The notes below the pieces were generated by a model. The model was not told the origin of the DNA, ran no database searches, and worked only from the letters and a program-made list of their open reading frames with translations. A DNA stretch of 64,000 nt. Source: Nitzschia sp. DOCU1. Lineage: Eukaryota > Bacillariophyta > Bacillariophyceae > Bacillariales > Bacillariaceae. This document shows positions 1 to 10,549 of the stretch, piece after piece. The translations under genes and the position numbers were made by a program. The stretch's first letter is position 1. Each line of letters starts with the position of its first letter. The stretch is from positions 2,261,534 through 2,325,533 of the forward strand of contig OX595986.1 of the NCBI GenBank assembly GCA_951394045.1. The letters are read 5' to 3'.

Positions 1-101
1 TGCGGGTTTCGTGGTGTTCATACTGTTTGTGACTACAGGGGCAATGCATTCGTTTCTATTTCGATAGCAGCATATTTGCAGTGGATTGCTGCATGCAACT
101 T

Positions 102-2500
102 TTACCGTAAAGAGATTGTTTCGTTGGAAGCTCTTGCAAAGATTCCTTGCTCGCGGGCAAGAGCAGCGTACAGGCTGTTGCCTTTCTGTAGCAATTCTTC
201 TGGGTGGCCTTCCTCGACAATCTCTCCGCCGTCTAGAACGACCACGCGGTTCACGTCCAATGCACGGACAACTCCCAAACGGTGTGTGACCATCACCATG
301 CTCTCTGTGTGTTCCATCGCCCTTTGCAATGACTCGACTACCTTTTTCTCCGACATGGTGTCCAGAGCGGCAGTGGGCTCGTCTGAATATTCGATCCGCA
401 AATGTGAAAACAGACGATACCAATGAGTTTCCACATGGTTTGCCTCGCATGCGGCGGGTAGCACTTACCTAACAGTAGAACTTGAGGTGATCGTATCAAT
501 GCTCTAGCAATCGCGACACGCTGTCGTTGTCCGCCCGAAAGCGACCGTCCACCCTCTCCTATCCTTGTTTCCAAGTCAAGACCGAGTTCGTTTCCAGGTT
601 CCACCGACAGTCCTGCTAACCGCAGACTCTTGGAAACTGCCTTTCGATAATTGTCGCTATAGATCGGCGCGCCAGTCGTAGGATCCGTTGCGTCTTTCTC
701 CACTCCGTACAGGACATTTTCCATCAGACTCATGGGGAAAACGTGGGGTTCCTGTTCGACAACCGCAATCTTTCCCGCAGTTTCAGCTCGGGTTAGATTT
801 CTCAGATCCTCGTCACCAATTTTAATGGATCCTTCCGAAGGATCATAGAAACGCATCAAGCTCCGTAGCATTGAGCTCTTTCCACTTCCACTCCGACCGA
901 CTAGTGCAACTCTGTCTCCTGGGTAGATGTCGAGGTTGATATTGGACAAAGCTGGTCGTTCCATGGCCTCGTACACCAGTTTAACATTTTTCATGGAAAT
1001 TATAGGCAGCTTGGCGTCGGTGTCGCCATTGACTTTTGTCAGCGCGTCCTGGGGCATTTTCAATGGTTCTTTGACAACTTGCTTCGGAGGATCACGGACA
1101 GCCGGCATGCGCTTGATGAGATCAAAAACACTAGTTGAAGCACCAACAGCTTGCTGGATTTTCGCCCATTGGTCTCCGACTTCGTTTGACGATTCCAACA
1201 CAAAGTTGGTGTAAAACATGAATGTTGTAAGCTGTCCCGCGGGAAGGCCCCCTGATTTTCCAACAACCCAGCAGGCTAGTAAAAGTCCGACATGCAGAAT
1301 CGTTTGCAAGGAGTCGCTTAAGAATTTGTGCGTGCCGTAGGCCCAGGCCTGTACCTCCTCCAGTTCCAAAGCTTTGCCCTGAGCTCCCTCATATTTGTCA
1401 GACTCGACTTCGATACCGTCAAAAGCCCGCACAGTTTCACTCATCGAGAACGAGGTCTCGGCGACTGCCGTTCCCTCTGCAAATGTGTCCTGTACCTTTT
1501 CAGCCAATTCTCTCGCAAATTCACCGTAGATTGCCGACAACCAGCCGACAAGCAAAACTCCTAGAAACGTCCATAGGGACAGTTTGGGTGAAATTTTGAC
1601 CAAATAAATGGAGCCAAACACAAACTGCGCGAATTGCCTCAAAACAACATTAACATGGTAGCTGATCACTTGGCCAATTTTATTTACATCCGAGTTTAGA
1701 CGACTCAACAAATACCCAACTTCGTTCGAGTCGAAAAACGCTGCCTCCTGCAACAAGAGACTCCGATGCAGCTTGACCCGAACATTGTAGTTGGCACGAC
1801 TTCCTGTAAACGTTCGGTGAGATTGGCTTCATCGACGACCGTTTATTCGATTCCTCGACTACTTACCCCCGATCCAAAAAAGTGCTCCTCGTAGACCAGT
1901 GAAGAGTGCTGCTAAAATGCTACTGACGCTGAGACCCACAAATGCGTGAATTAGCTCCCCTCGCGTCGCTGACAGAGTTGCGACACATTGAATGCATTTG
2001 CTGTAGTAAGAAGGCACCACTGAAGTCATTAGTGCGCCCAAGAAAAGAAAAAGGAAGGAAGGAACGACAATGTGCGATGTATATCCGGCGAGCGTCATGA
2101 TATTCCTTCGTTGCTCGTCTAATTTCTTCCACATGGCCCTTCTCCTTCCCTTCACCTTTTCCTTGCTCTTCTTGTCGAGCCGGTTTTGCAAAAGGTAGTT
2201 GACGACGAATCGAGCATAAAATGCCATAGATTTTGGGAGAGGTTTCGTTTCCGGTTCGATGTTATTTGCCATTTCGTAGGGGTCACAAAAGGTAGCGTCT
2301 TTGCCGAGTGTTACTGCATGCCGAGAACTGAAGGGAGAACAACTCGTTTTTCCACCGCTTCGTCGTGGAATGGATCTGGACATTGTTCCAATGTTTTGAG
2401 AAGTAAACGGGTGGACAGTAACCAAGATGCTTGACACCAGAAATATCCGCAGTATCCCAAGAACCGAGGACGGCCTTGGCCAAGAAGAAGAAGGCGTCAT
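102..2500 (-). CDS. ABC half-transporter (TAP/ABCB-like), signal peptide, 3 exons
   Basis: ATP-driven membrane exporter made of one transmembrane half and one nucleotide-binding domain, so it should work as a dimer. Exons read as 2500-1867, 1803-469 and 382-102; introns are 1804-1866 and 383-468 with GTAAGT donors, and the joined frame gives 749 aa. The C-terminal domain has Walker A GRSGSGKS (about residue 511), a Q-loop (VEQEPHVFP), signature LSGGQRQR (about 633), Walker B running across intron 2 into DEPTAALD, and switch His in VTHR. The start at 2500 is chosen because it opens a classic signal peptide (MTPSSSWPRPSS followed by a hydrophobic stretch); an in-frame ATG at 2695 would bury it. 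The N-terminal 210 residues add at least two membrane segments. The signal suggests an endomembrane or complex-plastid location; the substrate is unknown. Confidence 0.85.
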
Positions 2501-3111
2501 GATGATAGTGTCGGCCTCGGAAGAGTGCTGTAGCAAGAGGTAGCAGAAACGTTGATGGCTGCTCTCAATAATGGTGTGCTTCTTTTCTGTGGGAACGCTC
2601 ATTTGTGGCATCGTCGGCAAACGTCTGCGTCTTTCCCCTTGATCCAGATGAGAAAGGATTGGTGGCGGCCGGCAGAGGATGCGCGTTGGAGCCATTTTCG
2701 GCTTTTTTTACGACGACGACAGATTTGCGATGGCGGTGGATGATGAGTCGCCACGTGGATCTTTTCGCTTCGAACTTGTTATGCCCCCAAACAATGCATA
2801 CCACTGTACGTATATACGATAAGGGGGTCGGGATGATCCTTTGACGTCACAATGTCTCCACCAATCATATTGTTCATGCTTCCTTGGATTAAATAGTCAG
2901 ATGACTACCGGTAGATCAGAGATTGAGAAGATTTATCATAACACAACAAGATCCTGAATTCGTAATGACGACAGGTTCGGGCTTAGAAGTTTTTGTAAGT
3001 AATCGTAATAATTTAGGCAAAGCGGCACTGTAGTTATTGCTTCCTGGCACCAGCGAATACGAAATTGTTGGCTCGATTGATGTGAGCATAGCATCGAATT
3101 ACAGTGCATAT
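2501..3111. other. Intergenic: ABC transporter promoter and MVK 3' flank
   Basis: No gene is supported here. It holds the upstream region of the minus-strand ABC gene, including a TGACGTCA palindrome and a CCAAT box, and the 3' flank of the mevalonate kinase gene. Confidence 0.6.
2842..2849. promoter_or_regulatory. Palindromic CRE-like site TGACGTCA
   Basis: A perfect TGACGTCA palindrome lies about 340 nt upstream of the ABC transporter start, next to a CCAAT box (about 2859). TGACGT/ACGTCA half-sites are known bZIP targets in CO2-responsive diatom promoters. Function here is inferred from sequence only. Confidence 0.4.
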
Positions 3112-4200
3112 CTATTGGAAGGAAGTCTTCCAAACTTGCGGTGCCAACTTTTCCAGAGCCGCCGCCACTGCATCTTGAGCCTCTTCGGTCGGTGTGAGAG
3201 CTAGCATGAGACCTCCGCGACCGGTGCCACTCATCTTGGCTCCAATGGCGCCAGCCTTGCGGGCGGCCTCGACAAGGTCATCAGATTCCTTGCAGCTTAC
3301 CGTGAGCTCTTGACACAAGGTGTGATTCTCGTCCATCAACTTGCCAAGTTCCGTCAAGTCACCCTCCTCAAGGGCTTTCTCGGCTTTCGGCACCAGAGCA
3401 AGGTACCTTTGCAAAAGGGCGTCGAACCACTCGGGATCCTTTTCCTTCTTGGCGCGAACATCGCCGACGACTTCCGTGGTGGAACTAGTAATTCCTGTAC
3501 TAGCGTACACAATACGGATAGGCTCCTTGATCTTCTTTTTCTCGAAAATCGGATCGGCGTCCGTTCGCTGGAATCGCAGGAGACCCCCAAACGTGGCAGC
3601 TGTGTTGTCGATTCCAGAAGGAGTACCATGGTATCCCTTCTCCCCTTTGAAAATAGCATGTCAGGCGTTCGTCCGTAAAATGCTCTATCCAGAATCTGCT
3701 CTTCAAATCTTACCTTCGTAGCCAGCAGCATTGATTTCCTCTTCAGTCAAGTCAAGTGGAACGGTTTGGGCAATGGCACGCGCCAAGCTTACTGTCTGTG
3801 CTGCCGAGGCTCCAATGCCGGAGACACAGCAGAGGTCTCCTCCAAAAGTCAGCTTGACTCCCTTGTCGACGTTCAAATGTTTGAGGACAAGTTCAACCGC
3901 CTTTTGACCCTCCTCCGCCTTCTTGGTCTTGTAGTTTGGAACGGCGGGGCGATTGTCGATGATCTCCACACCTTCTTTGTCAGTGAATTCCATGGCACAG
4001 TCCGTGTAGGCAGCGACAGCACCGACCAATGCGGGGGCCTTGTAGACGACAAAGTGTTCGCCAAAGAGAATGAGCTTCCCATACGCACGAGTTGCCGCCA
4101 ACTTGTCGTTGTCCTCGGTCTTGTGTTTCTTCGCAGCAGTCTCGGCGGCAGCAACCTCGTCGGAGGGGCGCTTAGTGGTATCGTCAACAACGGCGGTCAT
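3112..4200 (-). CDS. MVK: Mevalonate kinase (GHMP kinase), 2 exons
   Basis: Phosphorylates mevalonate to 5-phosphomevalonate in the cytosolic isoprenoid/sterol pathway. Exons 4200-3714 and 3644-3112 join across a 69-nt intron (3645-3713, GTAAGA donor) to give 339 aa. Motif 1 GKLILFGEHFVVY is typical of MVK. The glycine-rich ATP loop reads GIGASAA where GLGSSAA is usual. The exon junction restores GYHGTPSGIDN with the catalytic Asp. The C-terminal GHMP motif reads KMSGTGRGG. About 35 polar, lysine-rich residues precede motif 1, including an NLS-like KKHK. The start at 4200 is preferred over an upstream in-frame ATG (4371) because the upstream extension is low complexity. Another GHMP kinase is possible but motif 1 argues for MVK. 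Confidence 0.87.
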
Positions 4201-4725
4201 GGTGAAAGTTTCAAGCGGAAATCGTGCTCTGCTTGTACAATGACGACTCTTTGAAAAGTCGGAAGCTGATCCTGTCGGAGATGACGACGGCAGAAGTGAG
4301 GATTGCAAAGAAGGGCTCGGCCTGGACACGTGGCTGGGTTCTGTGGGCATCATGCCGGGAGTGGCTGGCACGCGTGATGGCGGAACTGGTGGGCGTCGAG
4401 GATGGCTGGTGTGGCGCGCGTGTAAGTAACGTATATGCGGAACATACTTGCGTGCCTGGATGAGGGTGAATGGTGGGGGAATCGCATTTATTGAGGCTGC
4501 GCAAGCGTCAGTTGGGAAGCGCTGACTTCAACAGCTCGCGTGTGGTATGCTATTGGCATGCTCGAAATATGTAGGCAGCCATCAGTTGCGTAGTGAAAAC
4601 GGCCGGCGTGGAGTGGTGGAAAATTCTGACATCGATGGATCGGGTTTTTGTGCGAAAGGTCATAATTCGTTGAATTGCAAGCTGAAATCACAACGACGAC
4701 AACAACAACAAGTTGCAGGACGACA
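4201..4725. other. Intergenic: MVK promoter and left flank of the PIF1 element
   Basis: No gene seen. It holds the MVK upstream region and the probable left flank of the mobile block. The first TGCGCA of the block lies at 4498, and an imperfect inverted match to the right flank lies at 4583-4596. Confidence 0.5.
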
Positions 4726-7700
4726 ATGCCGAAACCGAAGAAAGCAACGGTATTTGATTTCGATAAAAAAGCGGATGCGGCGTCTGAATTTGATGATGCC
4801 AAGGACGTGGAGTTCAGTGCTGTATCCGTGGTGAGTTACGCAATCGAGAAGTTCGAGAAAGAGCACAGTCTTTTGTTCGGGGATCCGAGCGATGCGGAAA
4901 AAAAGGCAGTCGGGAACTACGAGGAGTTCTTCTTGGAACTTAAAAAAGTGAGGGCCAGCAAAAAAGGGGAGGACGAAAAGGACTTCCCCGGATGGTCCGG
5001 TGTGAATAGGCGCAAGTACTTAGGCGCGATTCAAATCGTAAATAAATTCATTTTGGAGAGTTTGGGGTCGAAGAAAGCGGACTTTTCAATTTTCAAGGTT
5101 CAAGGATTGGCCAAGTGGCTTTCTATATGGTCATGTAAGTGTTATATGCTGCGCAGTTTCGTTATGTGTGGCAAATACAATGCGCATTCTAATATTGTGT
5201 TAGTCTATATCTGGCGTGCGCGCATCCCATTTACGCAGGAGTTGGATGCAGATGACACGGAAGTTAACGATATGCATATTTTAGAGGACTTCTTGCTTCT
5301 TATTGTTTCAAATTGCAGGAAAGACACTTATTCAGTGGATGCACTCTTTGATGGAAGGAGCATTAATGGGGGTCTTTTTCCAAATGGCTGGAGTCAATTT
5401 GGAACAGTGGATGGTTCTAAGGAGGAAACTGATTATCCGGACATGAGCGGATTGAGGTTGATCTTGTTTACTATCTACCTGGCAAGCATGCCTTTGGACG
5501 AAGTTGGTGAAAGCAGGATGTAAGTGACATTGGTGCGCAGCCTAATTGACGACGCTTTTTTGTGTTTCTCACAGTGTATATCAGTCGTAAGGCATGTATC
5601 TATTATAATGGCCGAGGTTATAAGACGTTGATGCGACATTTTGGTTGTTTGTTGGTTGCGTGGGCTCCGGAGGAAATGAGCACTGTGGTTGAGCTTCAAA
5701 ACATCAGCAACGTGCAACTTCCAGGAAAGCAAGACAGCACCTTGTACTTTTTGAATACTACCATGCATTTTCAAAAGAACCACCACCGTCCTAACCCACC
5801 GAATGCAACTCGGCTTCCTGGTTTTCACAATCTTGCTGTCCTCGTGGTGCACCGCATGTTCGTGAATCAGATGAACTGCAAGTCACTGTCAGGTGTGGAT
5901 AAGTCGGCCAAGGCGAAATTCTTACGTTATCGGCATAACGCTTTCTCTGAAGGCGACTCTGCAATGGAAAAGCAGCTTGGTTTTGATTATGCGCTGCGCA
6001 ATTGGGTGAAGCTTTGTCGGGGCGAAGTCAAAACGGAGAGAGGACAACGTGGAAAGCCTTCTCACACGAAGGTGATCAAAGGTTTGGAGGAGAGGGTTAC
6101 TAGCTTGCAGGAGAATGTCTCAAAGTTGGGGGAGAGTTTCTCAAGGATGGAGCAGATGATGAGGTCAATCATGCCCACGCATTATATTAGAGGTCAAAAT
6201 GAGCAAGGAGAAGGTATGTACCTGGTAATGGTTTAAAAGTTTTATGATCGCAGGCAGTATGGCTTCAATCTCACAACAGCGCAGAATCTTGGCTCCCTTG
6301 GTCGAGGCGTCATTCCTTCAATCAACTGGGTTCAGCACAGGCATTGGTAGGTGCTGATAATCTCGCACATGATTTTGGTACACCGAAGGGAAGCATGAAG
6401 CAACCGCCAAATGCGAATATATCGCAGCGCAAGGCTCCGCCGTCGTTGAGCAATAAACAACCGCCATCGTCGACCAAAAAGGCCGCGCATCAAAAATTAC
6501 CACCAGAAGAGTCGTCGATGGATGATGATGATGACGAACTGAAGACGAAATCGGCAAAGATGGTGTCGCAACGCAAAGTCGCAACTTCTTCCACCAAGAA
6601 AATAGATTCTTCGTCGACCAAGAAACGAAAACATTCGATGACCAAAAAGGCTGCGCATGGGGCTGCAGTTGCGAGGAAACATTCGAAGGAAAAAAGTTCC
6701 GAGTCGGAAGAAGACGACGATGATTCTCAACCGAGGACGAAGCGGCCCAAGACAACGACGACGAGCCGATTTGTCAAAACCTCTTCCAAGAACGATGAGA
6801 GCGATGACGATGATTCGATGCAACAAAAGCCGCGCGCAAAACCTTCAAAGGAGGTTGTATCGCCTGGTCGCAAGAAGAAACAAATGGACAGCATTTCTGG
6901 TCCTTCGTCGACCCAGAAACACGCGCCCTCGTCGACCAAAAAGGCTGCGCCGGCAGCTGGAGGTGGAAGGAAACCGTTGAAAGAAAAAGATTCAGTGTCC
7001 AAAGATGACGACGATGATTCCCAACCGAGGAACCGGCCAAAGGCAACGAGGAAAAAGCGAGTTGTCAAATCTTTTAGCGAGAGCGACGACGATGCGATTC
7101 AACCAAAGTCGGCTGCAAAATCTTCGAAGAAGGTTGAACCGCCTGGTACCAGGAAGGGAACATTCGAGAATATGTCTGTGCCAAGAAAAGCACCAAAGAC
7201 TGCAGCAAAAACCGGTAAAGTGGTGCAGCCTACCGCTCGAAATCAAAAGGCAGCGCCAACTAATGCGCAGCATAAAGGTGTGTTCTTTGGCGGTATTGAA
7301 TTTGATATTCCTACCGTGGATGAGTTATTTACTGACAATTCCTCAGACGACGAAGCTAAAGCGGCGAAAGCAGATCCGAAGGGCAAAAAGATAGTGGAAC
7401 AATTGAGGAGAGAAGCCGCCGCTAAGTATCCAAACAAACGCAAGGGATCGGGCAAGGTGATATCGGATGATGACGAAGAGGAGTCAGATGATGATGGTCA
7501 TGATCCGGAGGAGCAAGACGATGCGCAGTCTATTTCATCGAATAAGGCTCACGCTTCTGATGTTGCTTCAAAGCTTGATAAAATTTCAGACGACGAAAAA
7601 GCACGACGTAATGGCTTGGCGGCGAAAGCAGTCTTGGAAGGCAAAAAGCAAGCGGAAGAAAGAAGGAGAAAAGCAGCCGCTAAAAACCAAAACAAAGGCA

Positions 7701-8134
7701 AGCGGTCGGGCACGGTGATGTCGGATGATGACGAAGAGGAGTCAGATGATGATGGTCATGATCCGGAGGAGCAAGACGATGCGCAGTCTATTTCATCGAA
7801 TAAGGTTCAGGCTGCTGATGTTGCTTCAGCGCAGTCTAAATCGTTCAAGAAGCAAAAGGTCGATGAAGCGAATAAAGGGGGCATGGATGACGACAGTGTA
7901 GCACCGAAGGATGGTGCAGGAAAAAGCCAGAAGCAAAACGATGATCAGGTTTCAAGCGGCAAAGCAGGTGATGACGCGGAACAAGAAGGACACGGGGAGG
8001 AAAAAACGAAACCTTCGTCCGAACCCAATGCATCGGATCAAGAGGACGAGGAAGCGGAAAATGATGCAAATGATGGAGTGGCTAGTGGCGATGATGAAGT
8101 TGGGTCTGGATTGGAAGTGGAATCAGAAGAATAG
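4726..8134 (+). CDS. Unknown element protein, 1075 aa, 4 exons
   Basis: I do not recognise a family. Exons 4726-5134, 5204-5506, 5575-6213 and 6258-8134 join in frame; introns are 69, 68 and 44 nt, with GTAAGT, GTGAAA and GTATGT donors, and the last intron is unusually short. The first intron keeps frame if retained, so an alternative isoform is possible. Residues 1 to about 450 form a globular-looking part rich in aromatic and basic residues, ending in a short coiled coil (about 409-445). The rest is low complexity: SSTKKAA motifs, alternating Lys/Arg-rich and Asp/Glu-rich blocks, and two internal duplications, resembling nuclear chromatin-associated tails. It ends 53 nt before the helicase gene on the same strand, so the two probably belong to one element. 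It is a candidate DNA-binding or recombinase partner, but that is inference. Confidence 0.6.
6641..7160 (+). repeat. Diverged tandem duplication within the element protein gene
   Basis: Two adjacent coding modules (about 6641-6880 and 6937-7160) share the order TKKAA, KEK, DDDDSQPR, RPK, a VK-Ser stretch, ESDDD and PG. They differ at many sites, so this is an older duplication than the one at 7463-7805. Confidence 0.55.
7463..7805 (+). repeat. Perfect 85-bp direct repeat, 258-bp spacing
   Basis: Positions 7463-7547 and 7721-7805 are identical over 85 bp, encoding the acidic run SDDDEEESDDDGHDPEEQ and onward. The offset of 258 bp (86 codons) keeps the frame, and weaker similarity precedes each copy. 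Each copy carries one TGCGCAG. Perfect identity suggests recent duplication or gene conversion. Confidence 0.85.
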
Positions 8135-8187
8135 GAAGGACAATCGTTTGATGCTGTGCGGTGTGGTGCGCAGTGTATTTTAGATAA

Positions 8188-10549
8188 ATGGCAACATACT
8201 GTCGGAGGTTCTTGATGCTTTTCAAGCCATTCCAGAATTTTGAAGAACTTCTTGGCAACAACGAGAGCTATCAAGAGGCTTTTCGCGAGTATGCGCAGTA
8301 CATTTCGGAAGAGGCAATCCAATACGGCAACAATATTCAGAATATTCATAATTCACTGCGCGTTGAACTACCAATGAATGAATTGACGAATACTACGACA
8401 CTGGATGAAGAAGCAGAAGAAAACTTGGAAGAAGCAGATCCCTTTATGGAAGCTCAGCATCTCGAATCAGTGTTAGCGCAAGCTTCCATAGAATTCGACA
8501 CTGCTGACAACGTTGATGCAAGTTACGTTTCGGAGGTTATCAACCCTTCGAACGTCGCCCAGAAAGGAGCATGCAATGAAGTTACTATTTCGTCTACTAC
8601 AGCGAATTTAGCACCCCATCAATCCGTATCTGTCATAAGTGAACATCAACTTCCTGCAGAAGAGCCTTCATTGACTGGTGGCGCAGTCCATAATGAGCGT
8701 TTCAAATGCCAACTGCAAACCTTAAACAGACTCGCAACCCAAAGCACGCTAGTGTATTCTACAAACACTGCTGCAGAACGAAGTGGTAATATCACCAGTT
8801 TTGCAAACGGCACATGCGCATCCATCAAGCAATGGGGCAGGCGAGACAAACTTGACAAAAAGCAACAGCGTGCCTTCGAAATTTTGGCTTCGACTTATGT
8901 CTCGACGTTCTATAAAGATGCAGAAGGTCCTGGCAATTTGAGAGAAAAGGCTCGATTGAAACGAATGGCGTGTGGATCACGACAGCGGGTGGGACCGCTG
9001 ACGATGTTCATCACAGGTCCAGCCGGTGCCGGAAAATGTAAGTCGCAATATCCTGCTATTTGAATAATGAGAACGCAACAGTCCTAACTGTCGAATACAG
9101 CAAAAATTCTGGATTCTCTTATGGCTTACGCTAAAGCTTTTAGTTCCAACATCCACCATCACTTCACGGAAACAACAATTCGGTTGACGGCTATTACCGG
9201 TGCTGCTTCCATTTCGATTGCAGGTGATACAACTTGTCGACAATTCGGGTTGATCAAAAATAAACCAGCTACCTTCGAGGAACAACAAGCCTTCATCGAC
9301 ACTAGAATGAATATCGTTGACGAGATATCGTTTGGAACTCAGACAACTTTGCGCAATTTGAGCGCACGTTTGCAAAGCTTGACGGATTGTCGACAATATG
9401 CTTACGGAAACATACCAATTGTATTCATTGGCGATTTCTGCCAATTGGATGGAATTGGTGGTGAACCCATCTTCAAGGGAGAGCCAAGTCCATTGTGGGA
9501 ACTTTGCTTGAATCAAATGGTGGAACTAGATGGAACGCACAGGTACAAGGACGATCCTCTTTTGGGCGAAGCAATGAGTAAAGCACGAGATGGTGATGAT
9601 GCACTTCTGCGCACCCTATTACGCGAACGTGAAATATACCCCAACAAGCTAAAAATTCCTCAGAATTTGGATGCGCGGTATGCGGTATTCACCAACCAGA
9701 AACGCTCTGAAATCAACGCAAGTGTTTTTCGCACTTACCTCAATCAGTTTCACTCATCTCAGCGCGGGGATCCTATCCCAGAAGGCGCCATCATTATTCG
9801 AGGTACCGGCAAATGGTCAGTCAATAAGCGGACTCTCACTCCGCTTCATCATAAATTGTTGTGGGAAAGGTGTTCCGATGCACACATCACGAATAGAACC
9901 TACAAAGCAGATCCGTTTCTGGCACTTTTTCACGGATGCGAGATGATGGTGAGCGAGAATATAACGGTGAAACTCGGAGTCGCAAATGGAACCTGCTGCG
10001 CATTCCAAAAAGCGGTATTCAAGCCCAATGCGCAGCTAAAACCAATGAAAATGCATGGGCGATGGGTCAATACGGTGGCTATTGATGATGTTGATCATAT
10101 TGTTTTGCGCTTCGACAAAATGCACTCCCCATCATTCGAAGGCATCTTCAAACTTTATCCGAGATCGAAAACGATGAAGGTCCAATATCCTTGCAGTACT
10201 GACCCAAGCAAGAAGAAAAGAGAGAGCCTGGCAATCGATCTGGTTCACTTTCCAGCCGTGATAAATTACGCTACTACGGTCCACAAACTACAAGGCAAAT
10301 CTGTCGACAATCTGGTCGTGGTTGATTGGTGTCGGATGCGAAACTGGGCCTATGTCGTCCTTTCCAGAGTTCGTACACTAAGTTTCCATTTTCCTCTCCT
10401 CTGCCTTGCCCGACGATATCTCTTTTCAGCCTGACGAAGAATATTTGAATATGATGACAAGACTACGACAGTCAATCTTGGCCGACGAAGATGACAACCA
10501 AGAAGACGACGATTCAGACGACGAAGATTTAGAAACGGTAGATGTATAG
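8188..10549 (+). CDS. PIF1-like DNA helicase of the mobile element, 3 exons
   Basis: Superfamily 1B ATP-dependent helicase. Exon 1 is 8188-9037; intron 9038-9100 splits the Walker A motif, which reads GPAGAGKS after joining. Exon 2 starts at 9101 and carries Walker B IVDEIS, the GDFCQLD motif, the HKLQGKS motif and WAYVVLSR. A last intron (about 10369-10429, donor uncertain: GTTCGT or the nearby GTACAC) leads to an acidic C-terminal tail ending at 10549, giving about 745 aa. The N-terminus (LMLFKPFQNFEELL, then a YQEAF-type segment) matches the block that usually lies just before the PIF1 domain in Helitron-type and related helicases; the Rep/HUH part normally upstream is absent. Element-borne rather than cellular PIF1 is inferred from this block and the neighbour gene. 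Confidence 0.8.

Noticed and set aside
8188..10549. Full Helitron
   Set aside because: No HUH Rep motif upstream and no 5'-TC / CTRR-3' ends with a terminal hairpin could be recognised.
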